In this document: positions 16,702 through 23,338 of the stretch, one piece after another
Numbering within the stretch: position 1 is the stretch's first letter
How the letters are laid out: each line of letters opens with the position of its first letter
Source of the DNA: a virus
IMG/VR virus record: IMGVR_UViG_3300007346_000050
Location: 1-45,432 of that record
Direction: 5' to 3' (one strand)
Length of the DNA stretch: 45,432 nucleotides
Program-made: the position numbers and the translations under genes
Notes under the pieces: generated by a model
What the model saw: the letters and a program-made list of their open reading frames with translations, nothing else
Database searches by the model: none
Told to the model about the DNA's origin: nothing

Positions 16702-17370
16702 TCAATAACCTTGACCGGCTTCAACACCGTAGGGGATGTGCACGTCGTCTGCATCAGGTGCAGCGTCAGGTACGTAGTAGCACACTTCAACCAGGATGGC
16801 AGAAGGGCTCTTACGGCAAGCACCAGCAGAAGGCTTCTGACTTGCAATCAGGTCTTCAGAGGTGGTGATTTGCACGGGAGTTTCAGCGGTCAGTGCGGTT
16901 CCATCGAGAATGGACTCAAACAGGCTGAACTCACCAACGGGAGCGAAGTAGCCGTCAGCTTCTGCGGTTGCAGGAACAGCAGCAGGGGTGCTGATGCCAG
17001 CAACAGTCAGAGTTGCGGAACCAGCGACGGTTTCTTCACGGACACCCGGAGCAGACACGGCGGTGCGATACACCACAGCACCTTCGGGAATCACGAAGGG
17101 GCGATCCTTGCGAGGCTTGTCGTCCTGACGCAGGTCGGGAGACAGGATTTGCAGATCGTAGGTACCAGCAACCAGCACACCGTTGGTATCGAGGACACCA
17201 TCGTTGTCAGGGTTGAGTACCAGAGCACCCACACCACGGAAGAACACAGCACCAGGGAGTGCGACCACGCCTTGGTCACGGTATGCGTTCAGGTGGGCGA
17301 CGTAGTTACCAGGGAAGATTTTATTGTTCCAAGGTGTACGGTTTTCAGAATCAAATTCGAAAGTTGCCAT
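16702..17370 (-). CDS. Abundant head protein, probable decoration or second capsid component
   Basis: A 222-residue beta-rich protein (MATFEFDSENRTPWNNKIFP, TYDLQILSPDLRQDD, ILVEVCYYVPDAAPD). It starts 17 nt after the capsid stop with the strongest Shine-Dalgarno of the block (AGGAGG, spacing about 9). Codon use and GC content resemble the capsid gene rather than the neighbours, which suggests high expression. Together with its position and the terminator just after it, this fits a decoration protein. No family match is claimed. Confidence 0.65.
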   Translation of the reverse strand: MATFEFDSENRTPWNNKIFPGNYVAHLNAYRDQGVVALPGAVFFRGVGALVLNPDNDGVLDTNGVLVAGTYDLQILSPDLRQDDKPRKDRPFVIPEGAVVYRTAVSAPGVREETVAGSATLTVAGISTPAAVPATAEADGYFAPVGEFSLFESILDGTALTAETPVQITTSEDLIASQKPSAGACRKSPSAILVEVCYYVPDAAPDADDVHIPYGVEAGQGY

Positions 17371-17386
17371 TGTTAGTTACCTCCTA

Positions 17387-18541
17387 TCAATATACGAAAG
17401 AGTAACCAACCGTAATGAAATCCTTATTCAGGGTTTCAAAACCGGCGAACAGAGACCAGATCATGATGATGAAACGGCTGAAGTCGTCGTTGTTGTTCAA
17501 CAGAATCTGAGCATTGTTACCACCAATACCCACGCCCACAGCCTGAGGACCGAAGAAGATCAACTGAGCAGCGCCGTAATCAGCAGCGGCGGCAGTCGCA
17601 TCGGTAATAGTCAGGTTGTAAGAGGTTTCAGGCAGGTTGGTGGACTCGAACCAACGGACACCCTCAAACAGGAAGCCAGTCGGCATAACGGGTTGACCAG
17701 CAACAAAGCCAGCTTGACCGTAAGCAGGACCCATGCCTTGGAAGAAGTTGGCAGAAGGACCAGTGATGGGGTTCATCGGATCGATGAGACCCTGTCCGGG
17801 ATAACGTGCGATCTCGCGGAAGTCACTGTTCTGACGCAGGTGCATCATTGCAGTGGGATCACAAATACAGCGGTAGTAACCGTCAGCGAAGGTCGGAACG
17901 TTGCGCTTACGCATGTCCTTGACCACTTCCAGCAGGTCGGTCTTGACGTCGAACTTGCCGGATTCGCCAGCTTCGTATTTGACACCCAAGTCACCAGCAG
18001 TGGGTTCGGAACCTTTTTCTTTGCCGCCGGGCAGGTAGTAACCACCTTGCTCGTTACTTGCGCGGCCACAGGCTTCAGCTTTCAGAAGCTCGTTAGCAAA
18101 CACGCGATCACGCCAGCGACGATAGTCGTCAAGCAGGGTGAGTGAACCGATGGACTGGTGGAAGACGTTCAGGTTACCGGTGTCCAGCAGCAGACGCTGG
18201 GCGGTAATCAGGGTCTCACGAGCCACCTTGAAGGTAGAAGGTTGAGTTGCGTCGCGGGAATCAGCGGGGCCAGTGTACTCACGCAGAGTCACGAGCACCT
18301 TGTCCTTGACGATGTTGCGTGCGGAAGCAGATCCAAGAGTTTGATCAGCGGTCCGCTCACGGGACTCCTTGGTACCAGGCTTACCCCAGAAGCGGTAGCG
18401 ATCCAGTTGGACCGTCTGACCAGGCTGCTTGGAGAAATCGTGCACAACCACCGGCTCTACAGCCATCTCAATGATGTAGGCGGGGTGGGGACGATAAAGC
18501 TCTGCACCAAGAAGCTTCGGAAAATCATTATCAATCCACAT
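17387..18541 (-). CDS. Major capsid protein
   Basis: A 384-residue protein with the features of an HK97-fold capsid: an extended N-terminus (YRPHPAYIIEMAVEPVVVHD), a long spine-helix region (STFKVARETLITAQRLLLDT), and a central stretch FADGYYRCICDPTAMMHLRQ. The last is like the Y-x-x-x-x-(H/D)-P-x-x-x-x-x-L-R stretch of the N4 gp56-type capsid family. A good Shine-Dalgarno (CGGAG) precedes the ATG. The gene is more GC-rich than its surroundings, as expected for the most expressed virion gene. Size, position and expression signals fit; the exact family is not certain. Confidence 0.8.
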   Translation of the reverse strand: MWIDNDFPKLLGAELYRPHPAYIIEMAVEPVVVHDFSKQPGQTVQLDRYRFWGKPGTKESRERTADQTLGSASARNIVKDKVLVTLREYTGPADSRDATQPSTFKVARETLITAQRLLLDTGNLNVFHQSIGSLTLLDDYRRWRDRVFANELLKAEACGRASNEQGGYYLPGGKEKGSEPTAGDLGVKYEAGESGKFDVKTDLLEVVKDMRKRNVPTFADGYYRCICDPTAMMHLRQNSDFREIARYPGQGLIDPMNPITGPSANFFQGMGPAYGQAGFVAGQPVMPTGFLFEGVRWFESTNLPETSYNLTITDATAAAADYGAAQLIFFGPQAVGVGIGGNNAQILLNNNDDFSRFIIMIWSLFAGFETLNKDFITVGYSFVY

Positions 18542-18565
18542 AGGATCGTAACTCCGTAAGCTAAA

Positions 18566-18575
18566 AGGTTTATAA
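18566..18575 (-). promoter_or_regulatory. Weak candidate promoter of the capsid operon
   Basis: Minus strand TTATAAACCT, about 24 nt before the capsid ATG. It is AT-rich and in the expected place but only a poor match to the TANAATAGTA family. Confidence 0.3.
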
Positions 18576-18656
18576 GCGGCTTCGACTTAGCCACATATAT
18601 AGATATTACTGACATTGGCTATACTATATCAGTAGTACCCAAATATATTGAGGTAA

Positions 18657-19022
18657 ATGGAATTTATTGATGATCGAGAATGGACGCCAGTTCATACATT
18701 ACCTGGCTTTGAATCCTGCATTGAGTACTACGTTAATGAAAAAGGACAGATTAAAAGTACTAAAGGGCAGATCGAACGTATTCTTAAGCAACGCATTAAT
18801 AAGAACGGATATGCACAGGTTAATCTGACCCAACGTATCGGACGAAAAAGCACAATTACTGTGACTATTCATAAACTAGTGGCTTTAGCTTTTCTTCCTC
18901 AACCAAAATCGATGCCAGGCAGAGCGAAAGGATGCACTCGTGTAACTCACATTGATGGATGTAAAACTAATAACTCAGTTGCCAATCTTAAATGGACTAA
19001 AATAGAAGAAAGTCCTAACTAA
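18657..19022 (+). CDS. HNH homing endonuclease (NUMOD4-HNH type)
   Basis: A 121-residue protein. Residues 8-35 (EWTPVHTLPGFESCIEYYVN then GQIKS) match the NUMOD4 start, W-x-P-(I/V)-x-G(F)...Y-x-V...G-x-(V/I)-x-S. The C-terminal half (IHKLVALAFLPQP, then RVTHIDGCKTNNSVANLKW) is a classical HNH core. It is free-standing, on the strand opposite the capsid gene and directly upstream of it. A selfish nuclease likely spreads itself and perhaps its capsid-side flank. Ends 4 nt before the next gene. Confidence 0.9.
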   Translation: MEFIDDREWTPVHTLPGFESCIEYYVNEKGQIKSTKGQIERILKQRINKNGYAQVNLTQRIGRKSTITVTIHKLVALAFLPQPKSMPGRAKGCTRVTHIDGCKTNNSVANLKWTKIEESPN

Positions 19023-19026
19023 AAAA

Positions 19027-19713
19027 ATGGCAGATAGTCTTGTTTTAACTGGCATTCGTCAGGTTACTAAGCACACTGGCGACGAGATGGTGCGTCTTGA
19101 CTACCCGCGTGGTGGCAATACTTGGCAGATCAAACGTTGGTGGGTCCAAGGTAACGGTGCTGTCTATGAGGACTGCACAGTCTTTAAAGTGACTGGTGCT
19201 GGTGGTTCTGGATATCTTGCGTTGCTTGCTAGCCCTAGTGTCAATGTTCGTATTGACCACGATGGTAACTTTGGCTTTAATTTTTACCAGATTAATGAGT
19301 TGGCACGAGCAGCTCTATATAACGACAGCTGGGAGCTTGTTGAGCACTACGTGATGCCTCGCATCTCTGGTGGCAAAGTCATGACCGTTACGCCTGCCGA
19401 TGGTGCAGCTAACCCGGGTGGCGGTGGCACGCCTGCTACAACAGTTGATTCAGCAACTGTCAGCGGTGATAACACACCCGTAGAGAACACGGCATCTGTC
19501 TATACAGTGGCAGTAACTGGTGACGCTACTCCTTACACCTACAGCTGGAGTGCAACTGGTGGTACTGTCACTTCCGGCGGTACTACGGCTTCTGCAACAA
19601 TTACCTGGGGTGCAGCTGGTGCAGGTAGTGTGACTTGTTCAGTTAGCTCAACTAATGCAGACTTTGATGGCACAGGTCAATCCGATACTTTATCCGTAAC
19701 TATCGCAACATAA
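19027..19713 (+). CDS. Ig/PKD-like surface protein, probable capsid decoration or fibre
   Basis: A 228-residue protein. The N-terminal 120 residues (LVLTGIRQVTKHTGDEMVRL, GNFGFNFYQINELARAALYN) are an unassigned domain. The C-terminal 90 residues have a PKD/Ig-like beta-sandwich pattern: SVYTVAVTGDATPYTYSWSA then TGGTVTSGG, then AGAGSVTCSVS. Ig-like domains often decorate phage capsids. It follows the HNH gene by 4 nt on the plus strand, against the direction of the surrounding late genes, and may have moved with the endonuclease. Confidence 0.65.
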   Translation: MADSLVLTGIRQVTKHTGDEMVRLDYPRGGNTWQIKRWWVQGNGAVYEDCTVFKVTGAGGSGYLALLASPSVNVRIDHDGNFGFNFYQINELARAALYNDSWELVEHYVMPRISGGKVMTVTPADGAANPGGGGTPATTVDSATVSGDNTPVENTASVYTVAVTGDATPYTYSWSATGGTVTSGGTTASATITWGAAGAGSVTCSVSSTNADFDGTGQSDTLSVTIAT

Positions 19714-19735
19714 CACTGTAAGGTGGTAGCGGTGG

Positions 19736-20413
19736 TTATTGATTAATCTTTCTAGCAATAAAGCGGGTGTCTTCTACAGCACTCGCTGAAACTAGTTCAT
19801 TGCCAATCAGTGCTTCTACGTTGTAATCCAAACGGCGAGTGTTTCGAGCGTGGAAGCCAATATAAAAGAAGTCATATAATCGTACGTACATTTTGTCGTA
19901 CGGGTGTTCTTCACGCTCTGATGTATAGAGCCTGACATCTAACCAGCTATCAATATACGTGTTACCTGTTTTAAGGTTATTAAGATCGACACTAATGAAT
20001 GAATCAGTAGCAGCTCTCTTCTTAAATGTGATTTGTGCAGGTTCGTACGTGTTGACGATTTCTAAATCTTTTGTTAAATCGATAACTGCTTGCTGATATA
20101 AGCTCGATGGATCAAGCTCTTCTGTACTTATCCTTGCGCATTCCCAATTAGGTTCTTCAAAACACTTGAGTGTGAAATCAAGAGGTACATCTGCATGCAC
20201 TTTGACAAAATAGTTCTCTGCACCAAACAAACCAGTCGTACCTTTGTACTTCAACGTATAAGGAATAACTGTCACACGTTGATCTTCAGCACGTTGAATT
20301 GACGCACCGTTTGCAAAATTCAGCGACTTTGAAGCTGATAGGTTCTGAGGTGCTGTATTGTCACTTGCTCCATAGATACGAGTGTGTTGGAGTATCTGAT
20401 CTGTAACGTCCAT
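19736..20413 (-). CDS. Hypothetical head-region protein
   Basis: A 225-residue soluble protein with no recognised domain (TDQILQHTRIYGASDNTAPQ, PYTLKYKGTTGLFGAENYFV, YDKMYVRLYDFFYIGFHARN). It is beta-rich with many aromatics. It converges with the Ig-like gene, with only 22 nt between the stops and no clear terminator. It has a promoter element of its own, 20 nt upstream. Confidence 0.55.
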   Translation of the reverse strand: MDVTDQILQHTRIYGASDNTAPQNLSASKSLNFANGASIQRAEDQRVTVIPYTLKYKGTTGLFGAENYFVKVHADVPLDFTLKCFEEPNWECARISTEELDPSSLYQQAVIDLTKDLEIVNTYEPAQITFKKRAATDSFISVDLNNLKTGNTYIDSWLDVRLYTSEREEHPYDKMYVRLYDFFYIGFHARNTRRLDYNVEALIGNELVSASAVEDTRFIARKINQ

Positions 20414-20433
20414 TTGAACAGAGCATTCTTTAA

Positions 20434-20443
20434 CTCTATTGTA
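20434..20443 (-). promoter_or_regulatory. Candidate phage promoter, -10-like element
   Basis: Minus strand TACAATAGAG, 20 nt before the ATG at 20413, next to the end of the sigma-factor gene. Confidence 0.55.
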
Positions 20444-21382
20444 TTAAAGATATTCACTCACTAAATCACCACGCTCTTTTAAAGTTTTAATTGCTTTATG
20501 CTCCAGAGTACGCACTCTGTCACGGCTCATATTTAATACTTGGCCAATGGCTGTCATTGACATAGCTTCAAACAGCTCATCACCAATGCCATACCGCATA
20601 CTGATTACTGCTGCTTGCAGGTCAGGTAAATCTCGAATCATACTGTGCATATCTTCCTTGATCAAAGCTTTTTCAAGCAGCATCTCTGGAAGCTGTGTCT
20701 CATCTTCTAAAAGATCAATCAGCGCTGTGTCACGATTTTCTCCAATCTTGATTTCTAGAGATGTAGGCTGACGTGCTTTACACATTAAATCTTTGATGTC
20801 ATCTACTGACAGTTCAAGGTAATCTGAGAGTTGATGGATGCTTGGCATATAACCATTCATCTGACTCAGTTCACGCTGGGCTTTCTTAAGGCGGTTGAGG
20901 TTTTCTGTAACGTGAATTGGTAACCTAATCGCCCTCGATTTTTCAGCGATTGCGCGAGTGATCCCTTGACGAATCCACCAATAAGCGTAAGTACTAAACT
21001 TATAACCACGACCCGGATCAAATTTTTCCACACCGCGAACGAGGCCAATGGTCCCCTCTTGAATAATGTCGAGGAGTTCCATATTTCGTTTAGTGTATTT
21101 CTTCGCCACAGAAACGACGAGCCGTAAGTTTGCCGTGACCATCTTGTCTTTGGCTTTCTCACCTTCACGAATCTCCCGCTTAAGTTGTTTTAATGTGATA
21201 TCACTAGCGGCAGCTAACCCTTCATTATCAAGGTTAAGGGATTCTTTCTGTTCTTTGATTTCCATTAACCGCTGAACTTGACGACCCAAGAGAATCTCTT
21301 CATCGTGCTCTAGAAGTGGAATGCGTCCGATATCACGTAGATAAGCACGAACTGAGTCACCTGAAATCTTTGGTTGCGACAT
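20444..21382 (-). CDS. RpoD/group 2-type sigma factor of cyanobacterial kind
   Basis: A 312-residue sigma factor, probably redirecting host RNA polymerase to phage promoters. Region 1.2 (SVRAYLRDIGRIPLLEHDEE) is the cyanobacterial type. Regions 2.1-2.4 span about residues 75-146 and include NLRLVVSVAKKY, LLDIIQEGTIGL and FSTYAYWWIRQGITRAIA, with the WW and the Q/T residues that read the -10 element intact. Region 3 follows at about 155-230. Region 4.2 is a helix-turn-helix (residues 274-303, ending MSRDRVRTLEHKAIKTLKE). Compared with E. coli sigma70 RERIRQ (584-589), the Glu585 and Gln589 equivalents are Asp and Thr, so -35 recognition may differ. It lacks region 1.1, like group 2 sigma factors. 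Confidence 0.93.
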   Translation of the reverse strand: MSQPKISGDSVRAYLRDIGRIPLLEHDEEILLGRQVQRLMEIKEQKESLNLDNEGLAAASDITLKQLKREIREGEKAKDKMVTANLRLVVSVAKKYTKRNMELLDIIQEGTIGLVRGVEKFDPGRGYKFSTYAYWWIRQGITRAIAEKSRAIRLPIHVTENLNRLKKAQRELSQMNGYMPSIHQLSDYLELSVDDIKDLMCKARQPTSLEIKIGENRDTALIDLLEDETQLPEMLLEKALIKEDMHSMIRDLPDLQAAVISMRYGIGDELFEAMSMTAIGQVLNMSRDRVRTLEHKAIKTLKERGDLVSEYL

Positions 21383-21415
21383 ATAATCTCTTTTGGGTAT
21401 ACATTAACTGTAGCC

Positions 21416-21425
21416 CAATATTCTA
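21416..21425 (-). promoter_or_regulatory. Candidate promoter of the sigma-factor gene
   Basis: Minus strand TAGAATATTG, 33 nt before the ATG at 21382. A TTGACA lies only 5 nt before the TAGAAT, too close to act as a -35 for it. Confidence 0.4.
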
Positions 21426-21439
21426 GCAGTTGTCAACAC

Positions 21440-21730
21440 TTAACCGCGCATTCTTGCAAACCTAAGTGATTCTTTTGGAGCTTCTTGTCTGCCTTCTAAT
21501 GCTTCTACTGCCATAGCTTGTGCAGCATGCTCATTGAATCCTTTGCTCTTATAGTTATCTTCGTACTGCTGATATTTCTCTACGCTACTTTCAAAGTCTT
21601 CACCGTGCGTCAGCATCTCAGCTGTCATCTGATTAGCTGCCTGGTCAGGCACGCCATCAGTCTTCAGATGCTTCCAAATAGTCTGAAATACTTCAGGGTC
21701 TTGTTTTGGAGATTCGCCAGCTAAACGCAC
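21440..21730 (-). CDS. Small helical hypothetical protein
   Basis: A 96-residue charged helical protein (PEVFQTIWKHLKTDGVPDQA, YKSKGFNEHAAQAMAVEALE) starting at GTG (21730). Its start MRLAG and end RFARMRG echo the MRFA start of the lysozyme and S74 proteins only superficially. No function assigned. A -10-like element lies 21 nt upstream, supporting this start. Confidence 0.55.
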   Translation of the reverse strand: MRLAGESPKQDPEVFQTIWKHLKTDGVPDQAANQMTAEMLTHGEDFESSVEKYQQYEDNYKSKGFNEHAAQAMAVEALEGRQEAPKESLRFARMRG

Positions 21731-21751
21731 GGTATTAGTTACTTAGACTAC

Positions 21752-21761
21752 TACGATTGTA
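21752..21761 (-). promoter_or_regulatory. Candidate phage promoter, -10-like element
   Basis: Minus strand TACAATCGTA, 21 nt before the GTG at 21730. It sits in a small palindrome (CTACAATCGTAG). Confidence 0.45.
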
Positions 21762-21770
21762 GTAAATCTA

Positions 21771-22247
21771 TCAACCATAACGTCTTGCAGTTGCTACTTC
21801 TTGTCCGAGGTCTGGGTTAAGTCCTTGAGCCATTGCTTTGCCAATAGCGATGTCATTGAGGAACTTATCGCGGTCAGGACTTTGCATCACTGCATTGAGA
21901 CGCATTAAAGCAGAACCAGACTGGTTTGCATACAGTGCTTCAGATGCACGAGTGGCTGCAAACTGTTGTGCTTTAACTTCTTGGTCAGATGCAGCAGAAA
22001 CTTGAGAGCGGACAGCACCAGCTGCAGCTACACCAGCTTGAGGTGCTGCAGATAGTCCGTTTTGCATCATCGTTTGCTGTGCCAACCGTTCGTTATTGAA
22101 AGGCTGAGTGTTCAGCTGAGGCTTAGAAGCAGCACCAGAGTCATACAGGTTTGGACCAGGACGCACTGGGCTATTCATGCCACCAGCACTACGCATCAAA
22201 GAACTCTTAGGAAGTGTTTCCTCAGCAATCGAATAAAAACTATGCAT
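21771..22247 (-). CDS. Ala/Gln-rich hypothetical protein
   Basis: A 158-residue Ala/Gln/Ser-rich protein (NTQPFNNERLAQQTMMQNGL, AASDQEVKAQQFAATRASEA) with a helical C-terminal half. It probably has a structural or assembly role like other low-complexity proteins here. A promoter element and a structured RNA segment lie upstream. Confidence 0.5.
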   Translation of the reverse strand: MHSFYSIAEETLPKSSLMRSAGGMNSPVRPGPNLYDSGAASKPQLNTQPFNNERLAQQTMMQNGLSAAPQAGVAAAGAVRSQVSAASDQEVKAQQFAATRASEALYANQSGSALMRLNAVMQSPDRDKFLNDIAIGKAMAQGLNPDLGQEVATARRYG

Positions 22248-22267
22248 TGTTTAATACCTTTCTATAT

Positions 22268-22277
22268 AACTATTGTA
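22268..22277 (-). promoter_or_regulatory. Candidate phage promoter, -10-like element
   Basis: Minus strand TACAATAGTT, 20 nt before the ATG at 22247, abutting the foot of the hairpin region 22277-22347. Confidence 0.55.
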
Positions 22278-22347
22278 AGGGGATATCTTTTAATAAGAAT
22301 TAGGCTTATTAAACGTAAGCCCTGTTTCCTTTAATAAGTATCCCCTT
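22277..22347 (-). promoter_or_regulatory. Structured intergenic RNA, possible attenuator
   Basis: The outer arms AAGGGGATA (22277-22285) and TATCCCCTT (22339-22347) are perfectly complementary. Inside, CTTATTAAA (22305-22313) can pair with TTTAATAAG either at 22289-22297 or at 22330-22338, so two mutually exclusive hairpins are possible. It lies between the scaffold-like gene and the promoter of the next gene and has no clear U tract. Confidence 0.5.
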
Positions 22348-22354
22348 GCAGTTA

Positions 22355-23338
22355 TCAGCCTTCTTGGACAAGCATCTTGGTCTGCAGAGCACCTTGAGGT
22401 GCCTGAGCCAGGAACTTCCAAGCATTCTCAGGATTGCTATCCATCAGCTGGGAGAAGCCACCCCAGAAATCGTTGGCTTGGTTCACTTGACGACCGGGAG
22501 TAGGCATTTCCATTTCAGGACGCTGGAAGTTCTGAGGAACTCCGCCTTGCTCTTGCATTGCAATCTCTTGCTCGAACTGAGCACGGGCTTCATATTGCTC
22601 ACGCTCGTACTGCTCTTGAAGAGTTTCAGTCGGGTAGGGACCTTCAGGACCGTAGAAGTCGTTGACGTAATCAGCAAGCACGTCGGGGTCAGTGAGCATC
22701 AGGTTCATTGCTGCACGCTCTTCACCAGCTGCTTCAAGCATCAGGGACTGAGACTGCACACGCTGGACTTGCTCAATCAGGGCGTCCTCTACAGCACAGG
22801 CGTACTGGTTAAGGAGAGCGGGAGCTTCAGCACCGAAGTGCTCAAGAACCTCAAGACTTTGATCGCTGATTTGACTTAGATACGCGTCGCTGACTGCTTC
22901 TTGAGCCTGCCCTTGCATTGGAGCCTGGGCGGTTGAGTAGGCTTGGGTTGAAGCTTGGGGACTGTAAGTCGGCTGCGCCGTAGGAGCCCATTGCTGCTGA
23001 GGGGCTGAAGCCCAGCTTGCTTGTTGAAGCGCCTGTGGCGTTGGTGTCTGGTACGCCGATTGTTGAACCTGGGCTGGGGAGGGGCTGCTTGTATTCAAAC
23101 TTGCGGAGAGCGCCTGGAACGCTTCCTGCCACGGATTCCCCTGAGGTGCCGAAGCCTGCTGGGCCGCTGCCGGTTGGTAAGTTGGTACCTGGGGTTGTGC
23201 TACCGGGGCCGCCTGATAAGCCTGGGAGGTCGACGGTTGGCTCATCGCGGACGGGGAGGCCGAGGGCTGCGCGACGCTCGTCGGCATCGCTGAGGGCGCT
23301 GACACTGGGGCCGTCGCTGTCTGGCTTGTAACTTCCAC
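22355..23338 (-). CDS. Putative scaffolding protein, overlapping the portal gene out of frame
   Basis: A 327-residue protein. The first 145 residues are Pro/Ser/Gln/Ala-rich and disordered (AQPSASPSAMSQPSTSQAYQ, TYQPAAAQQASAPQGNPWQE). The second half is acidic and helical (DAYLSQISDQSLEVLEHFGA, EQYEREQYEARAQFEQEIAM). Position after the portal, size, acidity and helical C-terminus fit a scaffolding protein. The GTG start at 23338 is supported by an AAGGAG Shine-Dalgarno at 23349-23354 (10-nt spacer). The first 488 nt are inside the portal gene in another frame and are visibly GC-richer than the surroundings. Confidence 0.7.
   Translation of the reverse strand: MEVTSQTATAPVSAPSAMPTSVAQPSASPSAMSQPSTSQAYQAAPVAQPQVPTYQPAAAQQASAPQGNPWQEAFQALSASLNTSSPSPAQVQQSAYQTPTPQALQQASWASAPQQQWAPTAQPTYSPQASTQAYSTAQAPMQGQAQEAVSDAYLSQISDQSLEVLEHFGAEAPALLNQYACAVEDALIEQVQRVQSQSLMLEAAGEERAAMNLMLTDPDVLADYVNDFYGPEGPYPTETLQEQYEREQYEARAQFEQEIAMQEQGGVPQNFQRPEMEMPTPGRQVNQANDFWGGFSQLMDSNPENAWKFLAQAPQGALQTKMLVQEG

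Noticed and set aside
18601-18630. Strong sigma70-type promoter for the HNH gene (TATACT near 18620)
   Set aside because: No acceptable -35 at 16-18 bp, and the area is so AT-rich that such matches are expected by chance.
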